In this document: positions 42,773 to 51,117 of the stretch, one piece after another
Position numbering within the stretch: position 1 is the stretch's first letter
Layout: each line of letters starts with the position of its first letter
Source of the DNA: JBBRVW01 sp038246545
Lineage (GTDB): Bacteria; Actinomycetota; Actinomycetes; JACCUZ01
NCBI GenBank assembly: GCA_038246545.1
Contig: JBBRVW010000036.1
Coordinates: 1 to 51,117, forward strand
DNA: 51,117 nucleotides
Direction: 5' to 3'
Translations under genes and position numbers: made by a program
Notes under the pieces: model-generated
The model's input: the letters and a program-made list of their open reading frames with translations, nothing else
Database searches by the model: none
What the model was told of the DNA's origin: nothing

Positions 42773-43148
42773 ATCGCGCCACCTGCACCGCCCAGACGAC
42801 CAGCGGGACCTGCACGGGCAGCCGCGCGTAGGTCGCCGCCTGGTACAGCGCGGACCGGTCGGAGGCGTCGAGGGCCATCTGGACGTTGCCCGGGAACACC
42901 GCCACGAAGAGCGCAGCCGTGGCCCAGCCGGCGACCCGGCGGGTGCGTGACACCGCGAGGCCGGCGGCGCACGCCAGCTCCGCGGCGCCGCTGAGGTAGA
43001 CCAGGACCATCGGCTCGGGCAGCTGCGGCGGCACGATGCTCGCGAAGGTGCGCGGCACGACGAAGTGCAGCGTCCCTGTCGTGGTGAGCAGGCCAGCCAG
43101 CAGGTACGGCGACAGGCGCGCCAGGCGCCCACCGGTGGGAGAGGTCAT
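42750..43148 (-). CDS. DoxX-like integral membrane protein
   Basis: 132 residues from ATG 43148, following a TAGTTG box by 6 nt. Four predicted helices are present, with RLSPYLLAGLLTTTGTLHFV, MVLVYLSGAAELACAAGLAV and VAGWATAALFVAVFPGNVQM; the HF(V/A)xP and SGxxEL motifs and PGNxxMAL are common in DoxX-like proteins. The function of these proteins is mostly unknown, with roles proposed in quinone or thiosulfate oxidation and membrane redox stress. It lies tail-to-tail with the RibD-like gene, overlapping it by 23 bp, and 30 nt from the divergent DNA ligase. Confidence 0.8.
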   Translation of the reverse strand: MTSPTGGRLARLSPYLLAGLLTTTGTLHFVVPRTFASIVPPQLPEPMVLVYLSGAAELACAAGLAVSRTRRVAGWATAALFVAVFPGNVQMALDASDRSALYQAATYARLPVQVPLVVWAVQVARSTRRSTG

Positions 43149-43178
43149 GGGGCACAACTACCCCATGGGGGAAACGGC

Positions 43179-44261
43179 ATGATGGCCGGTGTGCACCTTC
43201 CCGTGATGCCCCCGCTCGCGCCGATGCTCGCCAAGGCCGTCAAGGGCGTGCCCACCGGTGACTACCTGTACGAGCCGAAGTGGGACGGCTTCCGGTGCAT
43301 CGCCTTCCGGGACGGCGACGAGGTCGAGCTCGCGAGCCGCGGCGAGCGCCCGCTCACCCGCTACTTCCCGGAGGTCGTCGAGGCGCTGCGCGCCCAGCTG
43401 CCGGAGCGCTGCGTGGTCGACGGCGAGGTCGTCATCATGAACGGCGACCGGCTGGACTTCGAGTCCCTGCTCCAGCGCATCCACCCGGCCAAGTCCCGCG
43501 TCGACCGGCTCGCCGCGGAGACGCCTGCGTCGTTCGTCGCGTTCGACCTGCTGGCCGACGGCGACGCCTCACTGATGGAGACGCCGTTCCGCGACCGCCG
43601 AGCCCGGCTCGAGCAGCTGATGGCCCGCACCGAGCCGCCGGTCTTCCTCACGCCCTCGACCGATGACGCGACGACAGCACAGCGCTGGTTCGAGGTCTTC
43701 GAGGGCGCTGGCCTCGACGGCGTCGTCGCCAAGCCGGCCGACGGCGCGTACACGCCCGACGTCCGCAGCATGGCCAAGGTCAAGCACGAGCGCACCGCCG
43801 ACTGCGTCGTCGCCGGCTACCGCTGGCACAAGTCCGGCGGCATCGTCGGGTCGCTGCTGCTCGGTCTGCACGCCGACGACGGCCGCCTGCAGCACGTCGG
43901 CGTGTCGGCGTCCTTCACGATGAAGCGGCGGGCCGAGCTGGTCGACGAGCTGGCCCCCTACGCCGTCACCGACCTCGGCGACCACCCGTGGCGGGAGTGG
44001 GCCGAGGCAGAGGCGCACGAGAAGGGCCGGCTCCCCGGCGCGGTGAGCCGCTGGAACTCCAGCAAGGACCTGTCCTGGGTGCCGATGCGCCCTGACCTGG
44101 TCGTCGAGGTGAAGTACGACGCGATGGAGGGCAGCCGGTTCCGGCACACCGCGCACTTCAAGCGCTGGCGGCCGGACCGGGAGCCGCGGTCCTGCACCTA
44201 CGACCAGCTGGACCGCCCCGTACGCTTCGACCTGGCCGAGATCCTCGGCACGACCAGCTGA
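43179..44261 (+). CDS. ligC: ATP-dependent DNA ligase (LigC type)
   Basis: 360 residues from ATG 43179, with GGGGGAA upstream. Compact ligase without an N-terminal DNA-binding domain: YEPKWDGFRC holds the adenylated K34, then RCVVDGEVVI (motif III), GLDGVVAKPAD (motif IV) and SMAKVKHERTADCVV (motif V), followed by an OB domain (about 230-360) ending HFKRWRPDREP. The length matches actinobacterial LigC, which works in base-excision or backup end-joining repair. No Ku or primase-polymerase gene lies nearby in this window. A -10-like CATGAT could support a shorter leaderless form from GTG 43191. Confidence 0.92.
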   Translation: MMAGVHLPVMPPLAPMLAKAVKGVPTGDYLYEPKWDGFRCIAFRDGDEVELASRGERPLTRYFPEVVEALRAQLPERCVVDGEVVIMNGDRLDFESLLQRIHPAKSRVDRLAAETPASFVAFDLLADGDASLMETPFRDRRARLEQLMARTEPPVFLTPSTDDATTAQRWFEVFEGAGLDGVVAKPADGAYTPDVRSMAKVKHERTADCVVAGYRWHKSGGIVGSLLLGLHADDGRLQHVGVSASFTMKRRAELVDELAPYAVTDLGDHPWREWAEAEAHEKGRLPGAVSRWNSSKDLSWVPMRPDLVVEVKYDAMEGSRFRHTAHFKRWRPDREPRSCTYDQLDRPVRFDLAEILGTTS

Positions 44262-44323
44262 TCCTCCCGAAGCACCCGATCCACCTGACCCCCTGACAGA
44301 CGACGGAGAGGCCGAGTCCCCGC

Positions 44324-44803
44324 GTGTACACGATCCTGCTGCTCACCGAGGCGACGCTCACCGAGCACGACGCCCGCCGCATCGCCGAGCTGCACGGCAC
44401 CGTCGAGGTGACGGTGCACCTGCTCGCGCCCGCGGACGCCGAGCACAACCGCCTGATCGAGGTTCTCGACGAGATCGCCCTCGGGCGACTGGGCGACGCC
44501 TTCGACGAGGACGACCCGGCCACCCCGCAGCAGGCGGAGCTGGCGGCGATGCACACCGTCAACCGCTCTCTGGACCTGCTCAAGGCGGCCGGGCTGGAGG
44601 CGCAGGGCTCGGTGACCGGGTCCGACCCCGTGCCCGCCGCGGTCGAGGCGGCGCGGGCCGACTCCTCCGACGAGGTGATCGTGGTGACCCCGCCGCACCT
44701 GGTCGAGGCCGGCCTGCACAGGGACTGGGCGTCTCGCCTGCGCGACGAGCTGGCCCTGCCGGTGCTGCACATCGTGGCCGGCACCGACCGCGTCATCTCC
44801 TGA
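44324..44803 (+). CDS. Hypothetical protein, possibly universal-stress-protein-like
   Basis: 159 residues from GTG 44324; GGAGAGG lies upstream but at long distance. The order of elements resembles a USP fold: a first strand YTILLLTE, an acidic middle (LGDAFDEDDPA), a helix with VNRSLDLLKAAGLEAQG, then GSDPVPAAVEAARADSSDEV followed by IVVTPP and a last strand LPVLHIVAG. The ATP-binding GxxGxxxxG(S/T) loop is absent, so nucleotide binding is doubtful. It follows ligC by 62 nt in the same direction. Confidence 0.65.
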   Translation: MYTILLLTEATLTEHDARRIAELHGTVEVTVHLLAPADAEHNRLIEVLDEIALGRLGDAFDEDDPATPQQAELAAMHTVNRSLDLLKAAGLEAQGSVTGSDPVPAAVEAARADSSDEVIVVTPPHLVEAGLHRDWASRLRDELALPVLHIVAGTDRVIS

Positions 44804-44852
44804 TCGCCGGCGACACGGCACGGATCGGATCGGTGCAAGACACCGCCCTCGT

Positions 44853-44870
44853 GTCACGGTGACGGATACT
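44853..44870 (+). promoter_or_regulatory. Dyad and -10 box upstream of the S8 peptidase gene
   Basis: GTCACGGTGAC (44853-44863) is a perfect dyad around one base, directly followed by the -10-like GATACT (44865-44870), 67 nt before the ATG. A dyad in the spacer of a promoter suggests a repressor or activator site. Confidence 0.35.
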
Positions 44871-44937
44871 GGCCGGACGTCCGGGCGCAGGCTGGTCCCG
44901 GCATCACGACCTCGCTCGACGACTGTGGGGACCTGAC

Positions 44938-47784
44938 ATGCGTGCGACCGGACCCTCCTGGGTCGTCAGCCGCTTCCTGCTGACCGTCGCCGCCACGGCG
45001 GCCCTCGCCCTCGCGGTGCTGCCCTCCGGCCCCGCCGCGGCAGCCACGCCGCGCCTCGGGCCCGCAGCCTCGACGCTGCGCCTGGTCGTGCAGACCTCCC
45101 CCGGCGGGGCACCGGCCGTCACGGCGGCCGCCGAGTCCTTCGGTGCGGCCCGCGTCGGGCGGGTCCGCCGGCTGCACTTCCTCTCCTTCGAGATCCGGGC
45201 GAGGCGCGCGGCGGAGCTCCGGGCCGCACTGGGTCGTCGCGCCGACGTCACCACCATCGGCGTCGCGCACCGGCGGCGGCTGACCGACGAGCCGGCGGAC
45301 CCGAGATTTCCCGAGCAGCGCGCCTATCTCGGCGCGATGGGCCTGCCGGCCGCGTGGGACCGCGGAGCCGTCGGCAGCCCGGAGGTGCGCATCGCCGTAG
45401 TGGACTCCGGCGTCGACGTGCGCCACCCGGACCTCGCCGGCAAGGTCGTGGGCACCTACAACGCGGTCACCGGCGGCACCGACGTCCACGACGTCGTCGG
45501 CCACGGCACCGGCACCGCCAGTGTCGCTGCCGCTGCCACCGGCAACGGCGAGGGGATCGCCGGCGCCGGGCGCTCCACCAGCCTGCTCGCCGTGAAGGTC
45601 GCCGACGTGACCGGCCGGATCTTCACCGACGACCTGGCCCGCGGCGTGGTGTGGGCGACCGACCACGGAGCCGACGTCGTCAACCTCAGCCTCGGTGGAC
45701 CCACCACCGACCCGCTCGAGCGCGCCGCGGTCGAGTACGCCGTGGCGCACGACGTGCTCGTCGTCGCGGCGGCCGGCAACGAGGGCAGCAAGGCCAAGCA
45801 GTACCCCGGCGCCCTCCCCGGGGTCCTCTCCGTGGGCGCGACCACGACGAACGGCTCGTCGCGCGCGGCGTTCTCCAGCTACGGCTCCTGGGTCGACGTC
45901 GGGGCCCCCGGCCGGTCGGTCGTGGCGGCGACCCCTGGCGGCGGCTACGAGTCGGACGACGGCACCTCCTACTCCGCGCCGCTGGTCGCCGGCGCGGCGG
46001 CGCTCCTCGCGGCCTACCGGCCCGGCCGCTCGGCGGCCGACCTCACGCTGGCGCTGGTCGCCGGCACGGACTCCGCCCGGTACGGCTTCGCGCACGGGCT
46101 CGTGCACGTCGACAGGTCCCTCGACCTGCTCCCGCCGTCGTCCGGGCCGGCCCTCACCGGGCCCGCCGCCGGCGCTGCGGTGAGCGGACGGACGACCGTC
46201 GGAGTGACCAGCACCGCCCCCAGGGTGCGGCTCGGGCTCGGCGACCAGGCGTCGACGGTGTCCGCCTCGGCCGGAGCTGCGGCGGCCACCTTCGACAGCT
46301 ACGGGCTGTCCGGCGAGCAGCCGGTCACGGCGCTCGACTGCAGCGCCGTCGACCAGTGCGCCGCCAGCGGCGCCTCGTCGACGGTCATCGTGGACAACGC
46401 CGGCCCCACCCTCACCTCCCCGTCAGCCGGCGCCGAGGTGCGCGACGACGGCCTCCGGGTCAGCGCCGAGGCGCCGGCCGACGCCGCGGTGCAGTTCATG
46501 TTCGACGGCGGCGCCACCGGCCGGGTCCTCGACACCGAGGCACCGTTCGCGGCCGTGCTGCCGACGGCCTCGCTCGGTGACGGGCCGCACGTGGTGCGCG
46601 CCCTCCTCTGCAGCCGCGACGGCAACCGCTGCGACGCCGGTCGTGCCGCTGCGGTGCCGGTCACGGCTCGCCGCCTGCACCCCGCGGTCCTGTCGGTCGC
46701 ACCCGGATCCATCAGCCCGGACGGCGACGGCCGCCGGGACCGCGCGACCGTCACCTACCGGCTGGATCGCACCCAGTCCCCCACCCTCGTGGTGCGCGAC
46801 GCGGCCGGCGCGGTGGTCTACCGCAAGGCGATCGGCAGCCAGGCCGCCGGCAACCGCACCGCCACCTGGGACGGCCGGCGCACCGGCGGCGGGACCGTTC
46901 CCGACGGCACCTTCGGGCTGGAGATCTCGACGTCCGACGGCACGCTCCGGGGGTTGGCGTCCTCCTCGGTGCTCGTCGACCGCACTGCACCGCGGCTGCG
47001 GCGCGCCCGGCCCTCCACCTCGCGGGTGCTGCCGGTCCGTGACCGCTACCTCGACACCCTCACCTTCTCGGCCACCACGGTGGAGCGGCTCCGGTGGCTC
47101 CGGCTCGAGGTCCTCACGCGCCCGGGCACGGTGGTGCGCACCGTCCGCCAGAAGGTGATGACGCAGGGCAGGGTCGGGATCGGGTGGGACGGCCGTCGCA
47201 GTGGCGGCCGCCTGGTGCCCGGTACCTACCGGCTGCGTCTGGTCGCCCAGGACCTGGCAGGTAACCGCTCCCGGTCGGCAACGCGCGCCGTGACCGTGTC
47301 GGGACGGCGCCTGGTGAAGCGGTCCGGGAGCACCACGGTGACCGCACGCGACTCCCTCGACGAGACCTTCGCCGACGACTGCTCCGACGTCTTCCGCCGG
47401 ACCAGCGGACCGCACGACGGCTGGGTCTCCTACTCCAGCGGCTCGCTGTGCACGACGGGCGACGCCTACGCGGCAGGGGACCATCAGGTGCGGCTGCCGT
47501 CTGCCGCCCGCTACGGCACCGTGCGGGTGTCGGCGTACGGCGGCCGGGCGGACACGCGGTACCGGGACGTCGCGACCGTGGTGCTCTACGACGGGCTGCA
47601 GAACCTCAGCTCCACCCGCTTCCGGCTCGGCTCGGCGCGCGGCACGTACCGCGGTCCACGGGTCAAGGCCGGACCGCTGCTCATCCGGTCGCGGGTGCTG
47701 CGCTGGGAGACGCTCACCACCGGCGTCACCTGGTACGACGTGAAGACCTACCGGGTCGACTTCACCTACTACGTCCTGCGCTGA
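44938..47784 (+). CDS. Secreted subtilisin-like S8 peptidase with C-terminal beta domains
   Basis: 948 residues. Sec signal peptide about 1-36 (ends AAA), an inhibitor-like propeptide (about 45-115), then the catalytic domain: VDSGVD (D156), VVGHGTGTAS (H189) and GTSYSAP (S344); AAAGNEGSKAK is the oxyanion Asn region. After about 400, the protein has Ig-like domains and a FlgD-like domain (SISPDGDGRRDRATVTYRL, WDGRRTGGGTVPDGTF) followed by a second FlgD-like repeat (WDGRRSGGRLVPGTYRLRL), and a beta-rich C-terminus with no sortase motif. It should act outside the cell as an endopeptidase after self-cleavage. It is transcribed alone, with a 13-bp terminator hairpin after the stop. Confidence 0.92.
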   Translation: MRATGPSWVVSRFLLTVAATAALALAVLPSGPAAAATPRLGPAASTLRLVVQTSPGGAPAVTAAAESFGAARVGRVRRLHFLSFEIRARRAAELRAALGRRADVTTIGVAHRRRLTDEPADPRFPEQRAYLGAMGLPAAWDRGAVGSPEVRIAVVDSGVDVRHPDLAGKVVGTYNAVTGGTDVHDVVGHGTGTASVAAAATGNGEGIAGAGRSTSLLAVKVADVTGRIFTDDLARGVVWATDHGADVVNLSLGGPTTDPLERAAVEYAVAHDVLVVAAAGNEGSKAKQYPGALPGVLSVGATTTNGSSRAAFSSYGSWVDVGAPGRSVVAATPGGGYESDDGTSYSAPLVAGAAALLAAYRPGRSAADLTLALVAGTDSARYGFAHGLVHVDRSLDLLPPSSGPALTGPAAGAAVSGRTTVGVTSTAPRVRLGLGDQASTVSASAGAAAATFDSYGLSGEQPVTALDCSAVDQCAASGASSTVIVDNAGPTLTSPSAGAEVRDDGLRVSAEAPADAAVQFMFDGGATGRVLDTEAPFAAVLPTASLGDGPHVVRALLCSRDGNRCDAGRAAAVPVTARRLHPAVLSVAPGSISPDGDGRRDRATVTYRLDRTQSPTLVVRDAAGAVVYRKAIGSQAAGNRTATWDGRRTGGGTVPDGTFGLEISTSDGTLRGLASSSVLVDRTAPRLRRARPSTSRVLPVRDRYLDTLTFSATTVERLRWLRLEVLTRPGTVVRTVRQKVMTQGRVGIGWDGRRSGGRLVPGTYRLRLVAQDLAGNRSRSATRAVTVSGRRLVKRSGSTTVTARDSLDETFADDCSDVFRRTSGPHDGWVSYSSGSLCTTGDAYAAGDHQVRLPSAARYGTVRVSAYGGRADTRYRDVATVVLYDGLQNLSSTRFRLGSARGTYRGPRVKAGPLLIRSRVLRWETLTTGVTWYDVKTYRVDFTYYVLR

Positions 47785-47827
47785 GCGCTGCCACCCACGA
47801 CAGGCGAGAACCGCGACACCGATGGGC

Positions 47828-47862
47828 GAGGGCCCCCGCATCCTCGCGGTGCGGGGGCCCTC
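47828..47862 (+). terminator. Strong hairpin terminator after the S8 peptidase gene
   Basis: GAGGGCCCCCGCA and TGCGGGGGCCCTC form a perfect 13-bp stem with a 9-nt loop, followed by CGTCGTCG without a T-run; it can serve both the peptidase and the convergent small gene. Confidence 0.75.
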
Positions 47863-47936
47863 GTCGTCGCGCGGGCCGAGCATGAGGCGGCTCGGACGGT
47901 CCTGCCCCCTGACGAGCAGGCAGGACCCTCGCGAGG

Positions 47937-48209
47937 TCAGACGCGGTGCCGGCGACGGCTGCCGTAGAGGTTCGAGGCGAGCGCGACGCCGACTGCGGCG
48001 AGGGCGACCTGGACGATCAGCTCGACCCAGTCGACGCCGTTGGTGTCGCGCAGCGGCCCGACGATCGCCGAGCCGATCAGCGCGGCGACGATGCCGACGA
48101 CGATGGTCAGCCAGATCGGGATGTCCTGCTTCCCGGGCAGCACCAGCCGGCCGAGGGCGCCGATAACGAGCCCGATCACCAGGGCGCCGAGGATGCCTTC
48201 GATGGTCAT
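47937..48209 (-). CDS. GlsB/YeaQ/YmgE-family small membrane protein
   Basis: 90 residues from ATG 48209 with a strong GGAGGA site. Three hydrophobic helices: GILGALVIGLVIGALGRLVL then PGKQDIPIW, IVVGIVAALIGSAIV and VELIVQVALAAVGVALASNL, then a basic tail (GSRRRHRV). It is a paralogue of the 41784-42038 product, with near-identical first helix (LVIGALGRLV(V/L)PG). Stress-related membrane function is assumed from the family. Confidence 0.87.
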   Translation of the reverse strand: MTIEGILGALVIGLVIGALGRLVLPGKQDIPIWLTIVVGIVAALIGSAIVGPLRDTNGVDWVELIVQVALAAVGVALASNLYGSRRRHRV

Positions 48210-48394
48210 GTGAGTCCTCCGTGCGAGCAGGGCGACGGCGGCTCCCGCCGTCGATCGTGCAACGCACGGATGCCCACTCCGGTGCCGACGAACCAGCGAC
48301 CGGGCGACCCGCCGCGGCTGGCTGCGCCGGGCGATCGCTGCGCGCCGTGCGCCGGGCGGTCAAGACCCGCCCGGCGGCTGCCGATGTCTCCATC

Positions 48395-48429
48395 CGGGCC
48401 CGGCCGCCCGAGGGGCGCGGCCGGGCCCG
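48395..48429. terminator. 12-bp GC hairpin in intergenic region
   Basis: CGGGCCCGGCCG and CGGCCGGGCCCG pair perfectly with an 11-nt loop. No gene ends directly upstream on either strand, so what it terminates is unclear. Confidence 0.4.
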
Positions 48430-48739
48430 CCGGCGTGTGCCGAGGCGGCCCGCGCCCCCGGCCGGGGGGCAGCACGAGGGCACGGGCCTGACCGCGACGG
48501 GCGCATGCACTCCCCCCGCGGCTGCGGTCACCGTGGAGGCAGGTCACGGGATCGTCAAGACGTGACCACGGGCCGGACTGTCAGGTCACCGCGAGTGGCG
48601 GCTCGATGACTGGAACAGCACGACGTGCCGGCGTCCATCGTCTGTTAGCCCGATGGCGCACCACCAGGCGTCGCCACAGACTGGACCCGGGTCGGCGGGG
48701 GCGCCGGCCCGCGGGGGGATGGTCGACAGCACGGCCGCA

Positions 48740-48782
48740 CGAGGGCTCGCGCCGCGTCGGGGGGACGCGGCTCGAGCCCTCG
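48740..48782 (-). terminator. Long hairpin downstream of the phosphoesterase gene
   Basis: CGAGGGCTCG...CCGCGTC and GACGCGG...CGAGCCCTCG form a stem of about 19 bp with a single mismatch and a 5-nt G loop, about 190 nt beyond the stop of the minus-strand phosphoesterase gene. Confidence 0.55.
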
Positions 48783-48975
48783 CTGCGTCCGGGACGTCGG
48801 TGCGGCAGTGCTCCAGGCCGGCAACTGACAGGCGAAGACCTCGTGGAGCCAAGCCGGGCTCGGTACGGCGGGCGCCGCTCGCAGCTCGACCGGCCGACCC
48901 TGCTCAGAGGGCCCCCACCACCGGACGACCCCGGTCGACGACCTGCTAGCCCAGCGGCAGCAAGGTTGTGGGGGA

Positions 48976-50670
48976 TCAGGGCGGTGCCATGCCGAAGCTG
49001 GAACGCATGTCCGTCGCCGTGCAGGAGTTGAGCAGGCAGGGAAGACCGAGCGTTGCCTGGAGTGTGGCAAGCAGTGAGTAGTGGTCGAACGATGTCGTGC
49101 TCACCGTTCCCGGGGGCGTGTACGGGGACAGAGCGAGAGTGTAGAGCGTTTCACCACCAGGGCCGCCGCCCTCGTCGAACGTGATGAACACAGCGGTGTC
49201 GCCGGCTTGATAATTGGTGGAGCTCAGCACCTTGGGCAGCAGGTTGCTGAGCCAGGTGTCGCCGGCCTGGACGGAGCAGTCGTGCATCGAGTTGCACAGG
49301 TCTGGCTCGATGATCGTGAAGTCTGAACCGAAGGTGGGGGTGGCACTGAGCGGGACGTCGTTGGTGTTGCAGGAGTTCGCTCCGATGCTGCCGGTGTAGT
49401 AGGCCGCAGGGTTGTGCTTGACGGCGTACCGACCGGAGCTTGTACGTGAGCAATTGACGGGCATGCCCTCTTGATAGGACGTCCACGACTTCCCGGCGTT
49501 GTCGATCTGCCGGAAGACGTTGTCGACGTCGAGCGGATGCGCGGCCGGACCGTTGTCGTCGCAAATGCCTTGCGGTGAGCCGCTCGTCGAGGCGATGTAC
49601 TCCGGCAGCGACACGCAGCTGGTGACCGACGTGTAGTTCGAGGCGTACCCGCACTCGGACTTGATCTTGTTGAGGTAAGGCGCCGCATCGGTTGTTAGGT
49701 TGAGGTAGCCCTTGTTCTCGAACCAGATCCACACGACCTTCGAGATGTGCGCCGAGCTCCCCACCATCGATCCGCAGGCGCTGCTCGCAGGGCTAGGCGC
49801 TGTCGTGACGGTCCACGACGCGACGGCGGGCGTCGAGTCGAGATTTCCGGCCGCGTCGGTGGCGGCGACGGTGAAGGAATGCAGGCCTGGCGCCAGCCCG
49901 GAGTAAGTGACTGGACTGACGCAGGGGGAATCGGCATTGCCGTCGAGGTGGCACCGGAACGTGCTGCCGGGCTCGCTGGACGCGAACGAGATGGAGGCGG
50001 ACGTGTTGGTGCTGTCGACAGGAGCGGAAGTGATGCTGGTCTCTGGGGGGGTGACGTCTGCCGGTGCCGGCAGGTCATAGGAGATGATCAGCTGTGGCGG
50101 GTTGAGACCTTCCCTCGCCTGGAGGGTGATGCTGGTCGAGCTGGTCGTGTCGAGGGCAACGGAGTTCAGGCCGGAGCGGACGGCTCCAGCCGTCAGCGTG
50201 ACGGTCCTGTAGCCGGCCGTGGACCACCCACCGGATGTCCCAACCGTGGCGCCGAGTGCCGGGGCATTCTTGTACGTCAGAGTCCGCTCGGCCCAGGTGG
50301 TATTGCTTACCGCGCGGACCCGGAAGCCTGCCGTGGAACTGGCGCTGCTCGAGTAGAGCCTGAGGAGCCCTCCGGTGATGGTGGCGTCAGCTGGCAGGGC
50401 GGCGTTGAAGCGGAGATAGCTTCGCAACACAGGGCTTGCATCGACTTTCAGGGTCGTCGCGGAACCGTAGTTCGTCGACCTCGCAGACGATGAGACGTAG
50501 GCGTCAGCGATCGCCCCCACTGCCGTACTGCTCGCCGACACCGGAGCGGAAGACCACAACCCCGTCAATGCGATCGCAATCACCAGCACCACCACGAAGT
50601 GGCGAGTCCGGTCATATCGTCGCGAACCCCGGTGCCGTCGGGACCGGTGCGGCCGCACGCGAGACGTCAT
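48976..50670 (-). CDS. Secreted phosphoesterase with DNRLRE and Ig-like domains
   Basis: 564 residues from ATG 50670 with AGGAG six nt upstream. A basic N-terminus and hydrophobic segment end in VSA, a signal peptide of about 45 residues. About 48-200 is a DNRLRE-type domain (ADAYVSSSARSTNYGSATTL, SYLRFNAALP, LTYKNAPAL), about 205-290 an Ig-like domain (PPETSITSAP...DAAGNLDSTPA), and about 300-564 a phosphoesterase of the acid phosphatase/phospholipase C superfamily: VVWIWFENKGY (metal-binding Glu-Asn), YASNYTSVTSCVSLPEYIAS, KHNPAAYY, VFITFDEGGG and FDHYSLLATLQATLGL. It should hydrolyse a phosphate ester outside the cell; substrate unknown. Codon use is visibly less GC-rich than in the genes to the left, which may indicate acquisition. 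A TATGAG box (about 50706-50711, reverse) may be the promoter. Confidence 0.88.
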   Translation of the reverse strand: MTSRVRPHRSRRHRGSRRYDRTRHFVVVLVIAIALTGLWSSAPVSASSTAVGAIADAYVSSSARSTNYGSATTLKVDASPVLRSYLRFNAALPADATITGGLLRLYSSSASSTAGFRVRAVSNTTWAERTLTYKNAPALGATVGTSGGWSTAGYRTVTLTAGAVRSGLNSVALDTTSSTSITLQAREGLNPPQLIISYDLPAPADVTPPETSITSAPVDSTNTSASISFASSEPGSTFRCHLDGNADSPCVSPVTYSGLAPGLHSFTVAATDAAGNLDSTPAVASWTVTTAPSPASSACGSMVGSSAHISKVVWIWFENKGYLNLTTDAAPYLNKIKSECGYASNYTSVTSCVSLPEYIASTSGSPQGICDDNGPAAHPLDVDNVFRQIDNAGKSWTSYQEGMPVNCSRTSSGRYAVKHNPAAYYTGSIGANSCNTNDVPLSATPTFGSDFTIIEPDLCNSMHDCSVQAGDTWLSNLLPKVLSSTNYQAGDTAVFITFDEGGGPGGETLYTLALSPYTPPGTVSTTSFDHYSLLATLQATLGLPCLLNSCTATDMRSSFGMAPP

Positions 50671-51117
50671 GTTCAACTCCTGTCACCCGTTGAGGCACTA
50701 CACTCATACGCCGCCTCTCGTCATGTCTTTAGTCATTTCGGCCTAATCGAGCATGGGTAACGATCAGCTACTCAGCGTGGTCGACAAGGGCACCGGCGCT
50801 GCCTTACGCCAGCGGCGGTGCGGCGACCACGTGACGGTATGGCCGTAGCTGACGGTGGTCCTCGGCGCGTTGCCTCCGCGCGGGTAGCGCGCGAGGCAGC
50901 CTGACACGTCTGCCAGCCGCCTGCTGTGCGGTGATCCGGAGAGTAGGCGCTGTGCCTCCTCGGGACACGCTGTCTCAGCCCTGATCCACCGATGATCTTG
51001 GGGTTGTCAGCGGGTCGGAACACGAAGATGCCCTTGCGTGGCAACAGAATCGGGCTTGCGAAGGACCGAATCTGACTGCTCACGAAGGGCATCTCGTAGA
51101 TGCGACTCTCTCATAGA
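50671..51117. other. Right-edge region without a recognisable gene
   Basis: About 450 bp, less GC-rich than the rest. It holds the upstream region of the phosphoesterase gene and, near the edge, an inverted repeat GATGCCCTT (51027-51035) / AAGGGCATC (51085-51093). A minus-strand frame entering from the edge (MRESHLRDALREQSDSVLRK and on to a stop near 51012) is short and unassigned. No transposase motif is visible. Confidence 0.45.

Larger units (their letters stand above)
48210..48975. other. About 765 bp gap with hairpins but no clear gene
   Basis: Forward frames are Arg/Pro-rich. On the minus strand 48586-48675 reads GDAWWCAIGLTDDGRRHVVL then FQSSSRHSR and a stop, which looks protein-like but has no matching start or upstream extension; it may be a remnant. 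Two long hairpins (listed separately) lie in this stretch. Confidence 0.45.

Noticed and set aside
50994..51117. End of an insertion sequence at the right edge
   Set aside because: An inverted repeat of 9 bp is present, but there is no transposase motif and no target duplication can be seen inside the window.

Overview
The window is very GC-rich, uses many GTG starts and several leaderless-looking promoters (a TAnnnT box 6-8 nt before the start codon), and carries actinobacterial hallmarks: two ATP-dependent DNA ligases, treX/treY/treZ, a CysH of the APS-reductase type with the small zinc-ribbon gene beside it, a HVDL...SAVC leader peptide, and a Flp-type pilin. It is most likely the chromosome of a free-living high-GC actinobacterium; I cannot name the genus from the sequence.

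Left end (1-12963, all minus strand, read right to left): an apparent export operon. It starts with a 2267-residue secreted scaffold (SdrD-B-like, IPT/TIG, parallel beta-helix, propeller-like repeats), followed by three cupredoxin proteins and a membrane protein cut by the window edge. The three cupredoxin proteins look like a multicopper oxidase split over genes. The Tat-exported one has the type 1 copper site and half of the trinuclear-cluster histidines. The second has only the other half. The third has no copper ligands but carries the same C-terminal repeat module as the giant scaffold. This is the most unusual system in the window.

12964-15456 is sparse: a possible operator dyad, a decayed coding stretch, hairpins, an orphan Flp pilin with a structured leader and a possible tiny membrane peptide. 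15457-23607 holds a Cys/His micro-protein, an HTH protein, DNA ligase (LigB type), a flavoprotein disulfide-reductase homologue, a histidine phosphatase, RsgA preceded by a short upstream ORF, a BrkB/YihY membrane protein and AidB. The last two diverge from a single shared -10 box.

23709-28419 is an assimilatory sulfate-reduction operon (Cys leader peptide, sulfite reductase, zinc ribbon, CysH, siroheme synthase, sirohydrochlorin chelatase) in which every junction is a 4-nt overlap; glyA follows. 29903-44803 holds a hydrolase-cyclase fusion, the trehalose pathway (treX, treY, then treZ after an opposite-strand block with a GGDEF/EAL protein, PPK2 and a broken Uma2 gene), small membrane proteins, a RibD-like reductase, a second DNA ligase (LigC type) and a possible stress protein. 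44938-50670 carries a secreted S8 peptidase, a second YeaQ-type protein and a secreted phosphoesterase with a DNRLRE domain. The right edge (50671-51117) is less GC-rich and has no recognisable gene.
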